The notes: generated from the sequence alone by a model not told the origin. A stretch of 64,000 nucleotides of DNA from Atopsyche davidsoni (GCA_022113835.1 JAILWY010000015.1:8718501-8782500), one strand, 5' to 3'; shown: positions 44,270 to 56,160, counted from the first letter of the stretch. Numbers and translations are program-made.

Positions 44270-44961
44270 GTGAGATCGCTTCGAGATGATCCTAGATCCC
44301 TTCTTTTACCATCTTGTACCGACATCTTCAGTATTTCATACAAATCTCACATTGTTACCAAATTTTTAAAAATACGTGTTTATTTTTTACTGTGCTTATA
44401 CACTTATTTAAAGTATTAAAGGTTCAATTCAAACGCTAGATCAATACATGATTATATGCAGCAAAACTTGCAGTGAAATAAACCTAAATTAATGTATAAA
44501 TTTAAGTATGTTTGTAGTTTTTGGGATTGCTTTTTTATTCCTGAAAATGATCTTAGCACGAAAAACGTCAGATGAATATTAACACCAGATAAACGAATCA
44601 ACTCAGGTATGCTATTTAGGCCAACTTTTCTATAAAAAATAACAGGAAAATCTCAGAGTATAATTTATAAACAATGCTCAATTGTAGTTATTACAATAAT
44701 GACTTATTTTAAGAGTTTATTTTTTGCTCAGAGATTTGAATCAGAAGTTCGGTAAGACAGCATCCCTTGAAAGCTCGCAGATGGGGTGGGCTAAAGAGCA
44801 GTTCCGTGTTCGCACAGAACTTTGTGTGGATTATCCGGGACTGGGAAAAATTATTTCAACTTAAAGCAAACTTAAATAAAGCCTTCGACTTAAAAGTTTA
44901 TGTAGAATCGCCATCGAAATACATAAACACAAACGCATCTCGATTTGAAGTAATCTAGATT

Positions 44962-45153
44962 TCAGTTTCGTAGTTCTTTTAATTTAAGAAATAAACGATT
45001 GTTAAAGACTTTATGTAAAAGTACTATATACCTCATACCTATTTTAAATATAAAATAAATACTAAAAGTTTTTTTATGTCTTGAAACATATCTTTGTCTC
45101 TCTCCTTGATATTGCTTCACGTCCCAGACAAAAGCTCGCAACCTTAGCGCCAT
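44962..45153 (-). CDS. Possible small ORF, unidentified
   Basis: An ATG in a favourable context (AAAAAATGGCG) opens 63 codons, beginning MALRLRAFVWDVKQYQGERQ. The first half is polar and basic, the second half hydrophobic and AT-rich. Just upstream on the same strand is CAG followed by GTAAGC, a donor-like site (45168-45175). No family recognised. Confidence 0.2.
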   Translation of the reverse strand: MALRLRAFVWDVKQYQGERQRYVSRHKKTFSIYFIFKIGMRYIVLLHKVFNNRLFLKLKELRN

Positions 45154-45179
45154 TTTTTTATCTGTGGGCTTACCTGCTG

Positions 45180-46070
45180 GATAAAGGTTTCTTATTTAAG
45201 GTATTTTGACAAAATGCCGCCTGTTTTTCTATTCAAACTGTAATGCCGTGCGTGCTTTGTATTGCGAGGTAGTTAGTTATGTTACAAGCAAGTGATAATA
45301 TAATAACAATAGTTCTCTTGTATTACTTGTTGGCCCACACATGTAGACGATGTTCCATATCAGTTACTAAAAATATCCCAATAATACACGTGCAGTTAAT
45401 ACAGGCTTTATTTATTTTTAATAATATTTTTTTAAAAATTCTATGATCCAATTGAAGCATGAATAAATAATTCCTTAAAAATACTATGGCCAAGCATTAT
45501 CTTAAAAGTTTTATATTTTAGCAATTTACATTGAACTATGTAATTTACGATCGAAATCTCCAATCCATTTGATTATTCATATGTATTGCTGTATTGTAAA
45601 CAATCTTGTCGTAAACTTATTATATTAAATTGAAAAGTTTATATTTACTACATTATATATATGTAAAAACCTTCCACACTTCTTGAGATGAAAATATCCT
45701 TAAATTCCACTACTGTTATAAATGCCATGTTAGAGTGTTTTCAAAAGTGAGAGATCTTAATAAAAAATAAAAAAATTCCTTAAATAAAAGAGGTTGTTGC
45801 TATCCGAAAATATTTAAAATTGAAAAAGATAATAAAAGTCACTGTAAAATTCACAAAAGGAAATCAAACGAAAAATCTAACTGCATTAAAAAAAAACAAT
45901 GTATTTGAAATGACTTGTCCGACTTCATATGAGAAATCCTTTGTTTTTCAGGAAATATAATTAAATATATTTTTTTAAAGCAAACGCAAAGCAAAAGCAG
46001 GACCATATGATTGGCAAGAAAGTGTGCTAGCCATCGGACCACGCGGAGGTTTATTGAATCTATTCATAAT
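45180..46070. other. AT-rich stretch, nothing recognised
   Basis: Long A/T runs with short frames only. No splice sites of quality, repeats or motifs noted. Confidence 0.4.
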
Positions 46071-46071
46071 A

Positions 46072-46589
46072 CAGTGTGTCCAAAAAGAGTATCGGGTATT
46101 TGTTAGTTCAGTAAAACAAAAACTACTGGTTATCAAGTATTTTTTTAATTGTTTATTATAAGAATACAATATGGAAATTATTTTTTAAAGATGATGTTAT
46201 TCAAATAAAGACCGTTACTGCTAATCTGGAACGAAGATTGCTGATAACACGCTAACACATAGCCCTCGATATTGCGCTGCCATTTCTGACCTGATGATTT
46301 GTTTCAATTCCGTTAGGTTCGTCGGATTATTCTCATAAACCCTACTTTTAAGGTATCCCCATACGAAATAGTCAAGAGGGCTAAGGTCGGGGCTTCTTGA
46401 TTTTACCTCTTCGTGAAATGACCTTATTAGGGAAGAATTCGTTAACAGCTTCAATTGATTGATCGAATGTATGGCAATCCTGTTGGAACCGCGTTCTTGA
46501 GTTGAAACCTTGAAACTCCTGCAACTCTGGACCATATTGCAATAACGGTCACTAATCACATCAACCCGATACTCTTTTTGGACACCCTG
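46072..46589 (-). mobile_element. Tc1/mariner-superfamily element, internally deleted, copy 1
   Basis: It starts CAGTGTGTCCAAAAAGAGTA and ends with the inverse, ACTCTTTTTGGACACCCTG, with TA at 46070-46071 and 46590-46591. At 518 bp it is less than half of a full element. It carries the C-terminal transposase part on the minus strand. A sister copy is at 49909-50437. Confidence 0.85.
46221..46559 (-). pseudogene. Tc1/mariner-type transposase C-terminal remnant, copy 1
   Basis: The frame includes RSPDLSPLDYFVWGYLKSRV and NPTNLTELKQIIRSEMAA. The S-P-D-L-S-P-L-D block carries the last catalytic acidic residue of the DDE/D enzyme. The sequence before it joins material from near the 5' end, showing that the first two catalytic residues were deleted. 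It differs clearly from the mariner at 38055. Confidence 0.8.
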
Positions 46590-46742
46590 TATATAGTGTC
46601 GAATTTAACGCTTAGAAATAGCAACTTTCTAAAGCAATTAAAAACAGATCATGCCACAACTCGCATACATCATAAAACGGATCATTTCTCCGCGGCGTCA
46701 TTTCGCATCGGCCATCTTGAATCGTAATTACGTTCCTTTCAG

Positions 46743-47161
46743 AAGGAAATCATGATCACTTCATACTTCCCGACAAAGCGGCCGACGTGCGCGCGGCGGA
46801 CGCTCCCGGCTCCGTTTTGCGCAACACGCTCATTGTCGGCGGAATTGAGCCTCGCCCATTTAGGGGATTATCGCGAGGGTACCGGCCGATATTTCGGGCT
46901 TTGTCTCGCCACTGTCGATCTGCCGCAAAAGATCGAAGCGCCGACAAAAGATCGATCGCCGCCAGTAATCCGCAATCGATTTTTTACGGGGTTTTTTTTT
47001 TGAAAGCGTATTTACTTGCGGATTACACGGGCTTCGGTGTATATCAAAGTGAGCTCGCTTTACAATGCATTAATAGCGAGCCGATTTTTAATAACAACTT
47101 TATAATTTTATCGATGGACAGCTACATATTCACGATCGTGTATTTTTTTTTATTAATTTAG
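46743..47161 (+). CDS. Possible terminal exon, unidentified
   Basis: A good acceptor (ACGTTCCTTTCAG) is followed by a frame of about 138 codons to a stop at 47161. The first 80 codons lie in CpG-rich DNA (GNHDHFILPDKAADVRAADA and on), and the last 50 are hydrophobic and AT-rich. A second frame is open for 86 codons from the same acceptor, so which is real is unclear. No poly(A) signal lies nearby and no domain is recognised. Confidence 0.3.
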
Positions 47162-47663
47162 ATGTTGAGTGAAAGGTTTTATATAATTCTATGTTATTTT
47201 TTCATACTAATTAAAAATTTACTTTTTTTTCTTTTTCATAATGATATTGAAAGAACAGTCGTGAATGTCGCTGTGTGAAGATTAATTTTTTTATCTGAGC
47301 CGTCTCATTACGTCATTCGTCTCCATCCAGCGTTTGAAGTGTCTCTTCGAATTGAAAATAAGTTGTTTGTAAGTGGGTGACATCCGAGTTCGAATAGTAA
47401 AAATTTGAGATAAATTATATTGTTTAAGACTAACAATTATTGTTACTCCACAAATTGTAAGATTACAATTAACTTATGTATTTTTAAGCTATTATAGATA
47501 ATTGCGGCTTATAAAATCTCCGAAGTTTTATTTGTTGTAATCATACAAGAAAATCTGTCGTGTTTCAGATATTTGCTGTTATTTTGAAAAGAAGCCCAGA
47601 ATACAGCTACAGGTCTTAATGTACATTATTCATACAATTTCGAGTAATCGTGGCTCCATTTCA

Positions 47664-48290
47664 AAGCTGCCTACACATACAGCGACACAACTGATTAATG
47701 AATAAGGTCCTTATTTGCATTCTTTTTATAAGTCAAAACTATACGGTGTGTGCATTAATTTTTTCAGATTTTTTCGCGAAATTGGAGCTTCATTATAAAA
47801 AATTGGTACAATATATTCCATTCAATGTATTGTTACTATTTTTTCCCATTTTTCGGGCAAATTATGGATTCCATCCCAAAAGAACTGTTCGTCTTTTAAA
47901 GCCAAGAATTTTTGATATCCTGTTCAGAAGTGAAGCGTATTCCAGAAAGGGCATTCTGCATCGATTGAAACAAGTGGTAGTCGGAAGGGGCAAGGTCTGG
48001 GCTATAAGGCGGGTGAGGCAGAACTTCCCATCCACTGTTTTCCAAATAGGTTTTAACCGATTTAGCAACATGTGGCCGAGCATTTTCATGATGGAAAATT
48101 ACAGACTCGTGCCTGGTCGCATATTCAGGCCGTTTTTTTGCCAATGCTCGCTTCAAACGCATCAATTGTTGTCTGTGGAGCTTGCCCGTGTTATGTATAT
48201 AATAACCGTGTATAATAAAATACCTAAAATAAGTTGATGCTTTTATTGAATAACCGTTTTTTTGTCGGTTGTATTGCAGTGTGTGGCACT
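47664..48290 (+). mobile_element. MITE with GCCTACAC-type ends, split by a mariner
   Basis: The left end is AGCTGCCTACACATACAGCG. The right end (TTGTCGGTTGTATTGCAGTG, 48270-48289) is its inverted, diverged partner. Between them lies the 5'-truncated mariner copy at 47744-48189, so the MITE was present first. Confidence 0.5.
47744..48189 (-). mobile_element. Mariner element C, 5'-truncated
   Basis: CGGTGTGTGCATTAATTTTT at the left after TA (47742-47743) is the 3' terminus in inverted orientation. The sequence follows element B backwards to its GGGCGAGTTCTACAGAC region and stops at about 48189. It lacks the DNA-binding half. The remaining transposase frame on minus keeps HHENARPHVAKSV, where the second catalytic Asp is replaced by Glu, and YSPDLAPSDYH. 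Confidence 0.85.
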
Positions 48291-48359
48291 AAAATGGACT
48301 GTTCAGCACTAAATAAAGTCGTTTCGCCCAATGCTGGTATAATTAGGTGTCGTATTTGC

Positions 48360-48480
48360 CAACGACAGTGACGCGATTTCTCCCAGGGCGCCCAGTGGTC
48401 CTTATCGGTGTCCCGCGGCGGGCGAGGTCGGCCAGAGGTCCCCAAGCGGCCTTTTGTGGGCCGCGGCCGCCTTGTGTGTA
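48360..48480. promoter_or_regulatory. Short GC/CpG-rich patch
   Basis: About 110 bp rich in CG dinucleotides, including CCGCGGCCGCC. No splice-bounded frame is evident. It may be a regulatory island or an old repeat. Confidence 0.25.
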
Positions 48481-48540
48481 AACTTGTTAGATTATTAGAG
48501 GGTAAACACTGCGACGGACTCGGGGGCTCTGTTGTGATAC

Positions 48541-48955
48541 CAGTGGCGGCGAGTGGTTATATTCAAACAAATAATTATATTTTATAATATTTATGTCTTG
48601 GGTTCATTATAAAAAGTTTTTGTACCAGACATTTATGCGAGAAGCAAATTTGTTGAAATTAAATGCGTTGAACAAATAAAGTCTGAGATATGACGGTCAG
48701 TCAATCGCTACAGACAATTAAGCGTGTATGAAACCATAAAATAATTTAAATATAAAGCTAACATTCATAGGCATACATAAACTTTAGATCTCCGTGCTTA
48801 CAGTTTTATTAAATAGTAAATATGATTAAACAAATTTTATGTAAATCTCAGTGAATAACAATTTATATTTAATAAAAATAAAATTTATATACAAGTTATG
48901 AATTTAAAAAAAAAAAAATTATTTAAGTAATAAAGGGTTATATTCTACGCCACTG
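48541..48955. mobile_element. Possible hAT MITE with CAGTGGCG ends
   Basis: CAGTGGCGGCGAGTGG at the left and TATTCTACGCCACTG at the right are inverted over about 8-10 bases. The interior is AT-rich and noncoding. Flanking octamers do not match well, so the target duplication is not confirmed. Confidence 0.4.
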
Positions 48956-49679
48956 GCATATATGGACTGTAGGGGGTGAAAGGGCGGCACGCCAGGGGAG
49001 CCTCGCTAATACTTGGGGAAGGGAAATAACGTGAGATGTTCAATTAAGATTGCGTTTAGCTTCGGAGGATTATTTTTTTTATATGGAAAACAAATTCCCG
49101 GCTCGCCCCCTCGCCATACAAACTCTGTTCAAACCAAAAAACTATTTAACGAAAATAGTTTGGCAGGCTAGTTTTACATAAAATGTATATTTTTTTACAT
49201 ATGCTGATAAAGAGCACGCGTTGAACAACACAATTTATAAAAAAAATTGGGAGGTTTAAGAAGCCAAACTATCTTGTTGGCATTTCAAACGAGACCAGTC
49301 ACACAAAATACCGAAAAAGTTGAATACTGAAACGTGAAAAAGTTTTGGATGTTTCGTGTATCAATCGATTACCTTAATATTGTAAACACAATAAAAATGT
49401 TGAATAATAAAATATATTATGATGGAAAGATAATGATTGAACATGCGATTTGGTTTTTACAATAATAAACATTTTTAAATATTTTTTCATTAACATACGT
49501 GTGGTTTCATTGGAATCAAAAATGTATTAAGACGCGTAATTTTTTTGTATCAATTATGTTAATGTATGATAAAATGAAATACTTGCAGTTTGCTGTATTA
49601 AATTTTTTATTTCTCGGGCATCCACATTGACAATTTACAAACACCCTTCACGAATGTAGACTGCTTCGTGACATCGGTA

Positions 49680-49860
49680 CTTCAGCCCCGCGACTCGGCG
49701 CACAGTTCAAAGCGACAAGGGCGGCCCCTAAACCACCCCTGCCCACCCCTGCCCGCCCCTGCCCGCCCCTGCCCGCCCCTGCTCGCCCCTGGCGCAAAGT
49801 GGCCCCGCCGGGGGTGGCCCTGCGCACTGAGAGGGTGCCGGTGACAGGGTTGACAGAAAT
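49680..49860. repeat. GC-rich island with 10 bp minisatellite
   Basis: At 49731-49790 the decamer GCCCGCCCCT (with variants GCCCACCCCT and GCTCGCCCCT) is repeated six times. On minus a frame across it encodes a Gly/Arg/Gln-rich run preceded by MIHFEKLDIDNDQYFCQPCH, but no splice sites support it. The decamer resembles binding sites for Sp1/KLF-type zinc-finger proteins. Confidence 0.6.
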
Positions 49861-49908
49861 ACTGGTCGTTGTCGATATCCAGTTTCTCGAAGTGAATCAC
49901 CGTTGATA

Positions 49909-50437
49909 TAGTGTGTCCAAAAAGAGTATCGGGTGAATGTGAATAGTGACCGTTATTGCGATATGCTGCGAAATTTTTTGAGCCCAGAGTTGCAGGAGTT
50001 TCAAGGTTTCAACTCAAGAACGTGGTTATAACAAGATGCCATACATCCAATCAATCAATTGAAGCTGTTGACGAATTATTCCCTAATAAGGTCATTTCAC
50101 GTAGAGGTAACATCAACTGGCCTCCCAGAAGCCCCGACCTTAGCCCTTTTGACTATTTTGTATGGGGATACCTTACAAGTAGAGTTTATGAGAATAATAC
50201 GATGAACATAACGGAATTGAAACAAAACATCAGGTCAAAAATAGCAGCGCAATATTGAAGGCTATCAGCGTGTTATCAGTAATCTTTGTTTCAGATTTGA
50301 AGAGTGCCAGCAGCGTAACGGTCACCATGTGGATAACATCATCCTTTTGAAATAATTTTCCATTCATCAATATTCATATCATCAATAAAAAACTTTACTG
50401 GACTAACAAATACCTGATACTCTATTTGGACATTCTG
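49909..50437 (+). mobile_element. Tc1/mariner-superfamily element, internally deleted, copy 2
   Basis: AGTGTGTCCAAAAAGAGTAT at the left and ACTCTATTTGGACATTCTG at the right, with TA-containing flanks. It has the same deletion class as the copy at 46072 and opposite orientation. Confidence 0.8.
49956..50258 (+). pseudogene. Tc1/mariner-type transposase C-terminal remnant, copy 2
   Basis: RSPDLSPFDYFVWGYLTSRV and ITELKQNIRSKIAAQY match copy 1. It starts with a short piece of the same N-terminal joint (SPELQEFQGFNSRTWL) and lacks the first two catalytic acidic residues. A stop follows at 50256. Confidence 0.8.
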
Positions 50438-50459
50438 TATTAACTTTGATGGTTTTGAA

Positions 50460-51740
50460 CAATCGATTTGCACACGAAGCGACATGAAAAATTCTCAAAT
50501 ATTTTTTCGTCATCACCGTAAATCATGCATAAAGAAATTTAATCGTATTTAGTACCTAGATGATATTAATTTGGCGGCTTGAGCTGCTCACACGCGAGCT
50601 TCAACACAAATAACATTTCCTCGTCGTTTCGTGTGTGAATCGATAATATAAAAATATATTTCTTACAACATGATTTCTTACAAATTGCAGCTGCTCTACG
50701 TTTGGTATGCTTCTCGTATTAATAATAATTTTCAAAGGGTTAAGCAATAAATTATATTATAAGATTCGAATGCAGGAATCAAGAGTTGCTCACTATTTGC
50801 AAGCAAGCAAAAAAATATATTATTCGATCATTAAAATTATTCGAAAAGTTGTGATTACTGAAATTGACAACCCTGTTTTGCTGTTAGGGGTGGGCCAGCC
50901 TCCCCATCCCGGCCCAGTAAAGCTCTGGCTGTGTGGCATAGCATCAGATATATCAAATTGCACACACAGGGAGTTTTTAGTGAATGGATATCTCTAATTG
51001 ACTTCAACCAAACCTTTTAAGTGTAGGAGTTATAAAGAATGCTGTGAAAGTGCGCTCTGTGCTGTCGGTAATTATGCGCCACCCCTGTTGGATTTGCTTT
51101 GAATGCGTCTTAAAACGGTTTTAGATAAATCGTTTGATAACTATAATTATATTTAGATGCTGATAATGAAAAGGGATATTTCTGTTTATGCTTATAAAGA
51201 TATTGCTTTGATTTGTTTGCTACAAAAACCAAATATTTTTCAAATAGAATTGCCAACAAAATTCATATTTATTTGAATTTTTCTTAGTGTCAACTTTCTT
51301 ATTTAGTAATTTATTACATTAGACTTACGCAAACTACAGTTAATTGACGTCACAGTCTATTTTACTCAAATTTATTATTATTATTCATAGTTTATCAATG
51401 AAAATAACTAACGTTAAAGATGACGCTATTGCAAAACTTACAAAAAAAGTTGACAGACTAATATAATAACATTTTTTTGATTGGGTTAGGTTGCCTTGAA
51501 AAGCCTTTAAATATTTATATGTCTATTCAGTAATATTTCAACATAAATAAATAAAATATATACGCAAACATTATTTTTAATAAATGTAAAAAAAAACACC
51601 TTCGTAGCGTGAAGTTGCGAAATTCGCTGTAAGAATTTTCAATAAAACGAACAATTTTTTTTTATTTTTTGTACAGATGTACGCTATGTTTTATCTCTTT
51701 AACAACTAGAAGACAGTGAATATGTAAATAAATACTTAAA
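50460..51740. other. AT-rich stretch with one GC-richer patch
   Basis: At 50875-50950 a GC-richer patch (TGGGCCAGCCTCCCCATCCC) lies in a plus-strand frame of low credibility. The rest is AT-rich without recognised features. Confidence 0.3.
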
Positions 51741-51744
51741 TTGG

Positions 51745-51955
51745 GCCAAGGTGGCCTCGTGACGTGGTGTGCTCTTTTCCCCGTGGAAACGTTTGTTTCG
51801 CTCTGCACTAATTGGCGACCCCTGGCGCGCCTGGCCCGCTCCCGGCCCACCTGTTGGGGGCGCCTCTCCGCGTCACTCGCCCGTCGTCTTGTCGTTTTCC
51901 TTTTATCCCGGCGGGCCACGTGACAGGGCCAACTGTCCTCAGGTGTGATGGAGGT
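51745..51955. promoter_or_regulatory. CpG-rich island with E-box
   Basis: About 210 bp of CpG-rich DNA. A CACGTGAC (E-box, bHLH-type site) lies at 51917-51924. Both strands are open (Arg-rich on minus), and no good acceptor/donor pair is seen. A promoter or conserved element is more likely than an exon. Confidence 0.3.
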
Positions 51956-52059
51956 GCGTTTTTTTTTTATGCACGCAATATTCAGCTCTCTGTTTTGAGT
52001 ACACTGGTTTCTTGGGTGTCAAGCCGTGTCGACTTTCGGCTGTGATGCTTTTTTTTCTA

Positions 52060-53800
52060 TTTTTTATTTACTCTTTTTTCATCTACTTTGGCCGAAATAG
52101 GTTCAGGTTTTGACATAAAATAAATCGTTTGAATTTATGTTTTTTTTTTTTTAATGTTATTGTTTCAATGAACTGCACCGCGAGAATGCATTTTAATGAA
52201 ATAAACAGAATTATTTTTTAATTTTTGACAGATTCCTTATATAATGAAGTTATTGCTTATTTGTACTGCATAATTTTATATATTATTGATTTTTGTGAAG
52301 ACCGTCTCACAAGGAGTACGATTTTGCCTATACAGGTTTGATTGATTGATAATGATTAAGTACATTTTTTTCAAATATTGAAAATTGATTAAAGAAACTC
52401 TATCTCACATCCTCAAGCTTACATGGCCGGTGCATTACCAATTATGCCAACGAATCACTCGTACTAGGCAAGAATTTTTAACAATCATATCCTATAAATG
52501 AAACAACGTACTTATTATGTCTATTAAATAACACAATTTTATATAGGATTAACAGCATTTTGCTGGTTAAATAGCATCACTGGCATATTTAGTTTCAGTA
52601 TGATAACTTAACTTTGAACAGGATGAAATAATCACTTCCGACATTTATGATTGATAGTCGCAGAAAATGTGACGATTCATTTTTAATTCCGAATGTCGAA
52701 ACTCGGTCGAGCTTTCAGAGTTTTGGACGGACTTATCGCTCTCTTATCTACAAATTAAATTAAATAATCAAGCCTGGACCCTCGGCGTGGAGAGGTGACC
52801 GGTCTCGCAGGGTCCCCCATATCGTGAGGTAAAAAAATAAAATAAAAAGTGTGTCTTTTAAAACGAGAAAAAAAGAGAAGGCGAGCCTCGAATTTGTCAT
52901 TTGTGGGGCGGGAAAAGAGATGAAGGTTTTCGTGTGACGGCGGACACTCACCTGTTATGGATGGACCTTAAAAAACAACGGACCCTCCTTTATTTTAATT
53001 TAGCTGTTTAATTATAAACTTTATTAAATCTTCTATGATTTCAAGATATTAATAATTTAATACTATTTATTGTTTCAGTAGCGCGAGGTGAGGGCATGCA
53101 ATTTACGAAAGAAAACTATAAGAAGTATGGCACTGCTTTTTTTATTTTTATTTAAGAAATTGGACATAGTTATTTTGCTAAACCCTATAAATATACATAT
53201 TTCAGTACATTCCATATTATACAAACATTGACTGGTAGGTTAATTTATACAGATCTTAAAGTCATATTGAATTTATTAAATAAGTATATGCATTATGTAT
53301 ATTTTTATAGTTTTCTGTTTTAGTATCGTTATTCATATAAATTTATGAAACACTCTTAGACTATGCGTTTATGAAAGGTCGCCTTATAGCTGTGTAACAA
53401 TATAAATAAAATAATGACATTTATACTACTTTTATATTTTGAACCATATCTATAAGCTGAAAATATAGATTTAATTTTAAAATCATCGCTTTTTGGTATC
53501 ATATTGATTTAAAAAACACAATATATTTTTATTCATTCAGAACACTTGTATTATAATATCAAGAAAAAGGTGTAATAAGTAAGTGTGCTAGTTTGTCACA
53601 ATGCTATTAACAAAACGTTAAGTTTAAGTTTACTTTCAAAGGTTAATATAATAAATATATGTATATGGCATATCATTATAAAAAAAATATTAATATCACA
53701 TGTACCTTATATCTAATAGGACTCTAATCTCACAAATCGAATAACCACTCAGCTTTCAATTCGTATCATATCCATCTTGATTTGTACGACTCCATTGGAA
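52060..53800. other. Mostly AT-rich, one GC-richer patch
   Basis: Around 52760-52960 the composition rises. On minus there is a perfect donor (CATAACAG then GTGAGT, at 52951) and on plus a short frame bounded by AATCAAG and GTGAGG. Neither gives a convincing exon. The rest shows nothing. Confidence 0.3.
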
Positions 53801-53825
53801 GCCTAGGCTCGTCGGCTATCTGCCA

Positions 53826-53954
53826 TCATAGCGAAGACCTGGTCAGTTCCCCGGGGGTCTCCGGGGTCTCCGGGGTCTCCAGGGCCTCCGGGGCCCCCGG
53901 GACCCGAGGTGTCAGTCTGGGGACCTCAGCCACGCTCGACTGAGCCTCAGACAT
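53826..53954 (-). CDS. Possible small ORF or exon with Pro/Glu/Thr repeats
   Basis: In a GC-rich island (53820-53990) the minus strand has an ATG at 53954 opening 42 codons (MSEAQSSVAEVPRLTPRVPG, then an E-T-P tandem) to a TGA. The repeat comes from a 9-mer (CCGGGGTCT on plus) in about three copies. Another minus frame reads as Gly-Pro-Gly/Gly-Asp-Pro, collagen-like. An acceptor-like GCCGACGACTAG precedes the ATG. The correct frame, if any, is unknown. Confidence 0.25.
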   Translation of the reverse strand: MSEAQSSVAEVPRLTPRVPGAPEALETPETPETPGELTRSSL

Positions 53955-54009
53955 GCCGGTCCCGGGTTCTAGTCGTCGGCAGGAAGATCCTAATAGAACC
54001 ACCTAATAC

Positions 54010-54990
54010 GAAAGTAGATTTATGATTGTGATAAAAATTAGTAATCACGGGTTAATTGAAAAAAGTTTTTAGGTGTATTTTTTTGTTTAAGCTAAGCAAC
54101 GCATATAAATGAGTCATTCAATACACGGAAAGTATACAGCACTGCCAATTTTTTTTTTAACCTTTTGGTGTAACTTAAACTTACAATTGTATCAATATTT
54201 TTTTACTGTTGCATAACATTACAAAAATAACAGCAATAAAAAAATATCTCAACTCTCATTATACTATATTTATTAACGTTATAATTTTTATATAAACAGG
54301 TATCTTCGCTTCAGGTTTTTTCAAGAAAAATAATATACCTACAAAGCGTTTAAGTTTAAAATGACTTATTCCCATCTTGTAAATAATTGTATTTTTCCTT
54401 AACATAATTCAATGAATCAGACAAAGGATTGAAATTAATATTTAATGCATAAGTGCAAACAATTATTAAAGATTAGGTAAATTTCTAGAGGTTGCAATAC
54501 TTAAAATATGGTGTAAAGGGTTGTAAGCAAAATATAACAGGGTGTAATATAAAAATACGGTTTTTGAAATTTTTATTGAATTTTAAGACAAGAAAAAAAT
54601 TGGATTTCAAAAAAATACCTAAACTAAAATTTTTCACATTACATATTAACGGTTGTATTGCTTTTATTATTAGTTGTATCACAAAAATATATTGTTTTTT
54701 TTAATGTAAAAGAGTCTTTTGAATTTTTATAGTTTATTGATATTATTAAAAGACAAACACTTTTATCCAATGTGACACTCATTGTAATGCACCATTTGAA
54801 TAAAAAGGGCTGAGTTTATACTGGAATGGTTTAATAAACAAATAATAATAAACAAAGATGTTTTGAATGGAAAATTCTTTATTATTTACACTTTATACAA
54901 AAAATGATACTTATTAATAGTAATGATTTTCAGAATAGGTGCAAAACACAAGACAAGAAGTAAATGACTTCCCCATGTGGTCACAATAAA
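54010..54990. other. AT-rich stretch, nothing recognised
   Basis: Long A/T runs. The open frames on both strands at 54485-54704 are mutual shadows with K/N/I/F-rich composition. No gene signal. Confidence 0.4.
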
Positions 54991-54999
54991 TAAATGTCA

Positions 55000-55815
55000 A
55001 TTATTATTCAATACAATCTCAGTAAATTGATCAAAAACGATATAACAATAGAATCACGATGAATTGATCTAAAACGACATGGAATCTATATATGTTTTCA
55101 ATATAAAAATGGGGGATTGAAATGGAAACTATTTACAATTTAAATATCAACATTGAGTGAAACCACAATAAATTGATGAAAAACGTCAAGGGAACTTAAT
55201 AATTTATAAATATTAACAATTATTCAATAGAACCACAACAGATTGATCGAAAACGACATGGAGTCTATATATGTTTTCAATATAACATTGGGGAATTGAA
55301 ATGGAAACTATTTACAATTTGAATATCAACATTGAGTGAAACCACAATAAATTGATGAAAAACATCAAGGGAACTTAATAATTTATAAATATTAACAATT
55401 ATTCAATAGAACCACAACAGATTGATCGAAAACGACATAGAGTCTATATATGTTTTCAATATAAAAATAGGGAATTGAAATGGAAACTATTTACAATTTG
55501 AATATCAACATTGAGTAAAACCACAATAAATTGATCAAAACGGATGAAAAACGTCAAGGGAACTTAATAATATATAAATATCAACAATTATTCAATAGAA
55601 ACACAACAGATTGATCGAAAACGGCATGGAGACTATATATGTTTCTTAATATAAAAATGGGGAATTGAAATGGAAACTATTTATAATTTGAATATCAAAC
55701 CACAATAAATTGATCAAAACGGATGAAAAACGTCAAGGGAACTTAATAATATATAAATATCAACAATTATTCAATAGAACCACAACAGATTGATCGAAAA
55801 CGACATGAAGTATCA
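55000..55815 (+). repeat. Satellite-like tandem array, unit about 180 bp, ~4.5 copies
   Basis: The segment CACAACAGATTGATCGAAAA recurs at about 55230, 55410, 55600 and 55780, and a diverged form at 55045. Each unit contains GAGTCTATATATGTTTTCAA, GGGAATTGAAATGGAAACTA and GTCAAGGGAACTTAATAA in order. Sub-repeats (AATTGATGAAAAACG / GATTGATCGAAAACG) suggest an older shorter unit. The third and fourth copies share an ATCAAAACGGATGAAAAACG insertion, so they duplicated last. The array ends exactly at the CpG island. Confidence 0.9.
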
Positions 55816-56160
55816 CAACAGACCGACCCGCGCGCGGCCCGGGCTCTGCGGCGCGCGAGCGGGACGGAGAGACGCGGGGGGGCGCGGGGAGGGGGCGCGG
55901 GGCGCGGGGGGAGCCGCCGCCATGACGCGCCGCCGCCCAATCAACGCCCGGGGCGGCGCCAGAGCGAGACGCCGCGCCGCCTCTCGCTCGCTCCCGCCCC
56001 GCCCCGCCCCGCCGCGCCCCGCCCCGCCCCGCCCCGCCCGCTCGAGTCTTCCGAGATTTTGAATTTTCGAGCTCGCGCTTCGCCTGCGATGCGGGTGACC
56101 TTGACCGGACGGAAAACGCAAGACCCGCGACACAGCACGACACCTCCGAGCGTGCATGCG
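55816..56160. promoter_or_regulatory. CpG island with CCCCG tandem (GC-box array)
   Basis: About 240 bp of extreme GC content followed by 100 bp of moderate GC. At 55985-56040 the pentamer CCCCG is repeated about ten times, giving overlapping GC boxes. Frames on both strands are open but low-complexity (Arg/Gly/Ala/Pro). Likely a promoter; no initiation site can be fixed. Confidence 0.4.

Noticed and set aside
47698..48237. Long plus-strand open frame of about 179 codons
   Set aside because: It is antisense to the mariner C transposase remnant and reflects that sequence read backwards.
52760..52951. Minus-strand frame beginning at a perfect GTGAGT
   Set aside because: The apparent start is the splice-donor-like GTG itself, there is no ATG in a sensible place, and it becomes F/L-rich from AT-rich DNA.
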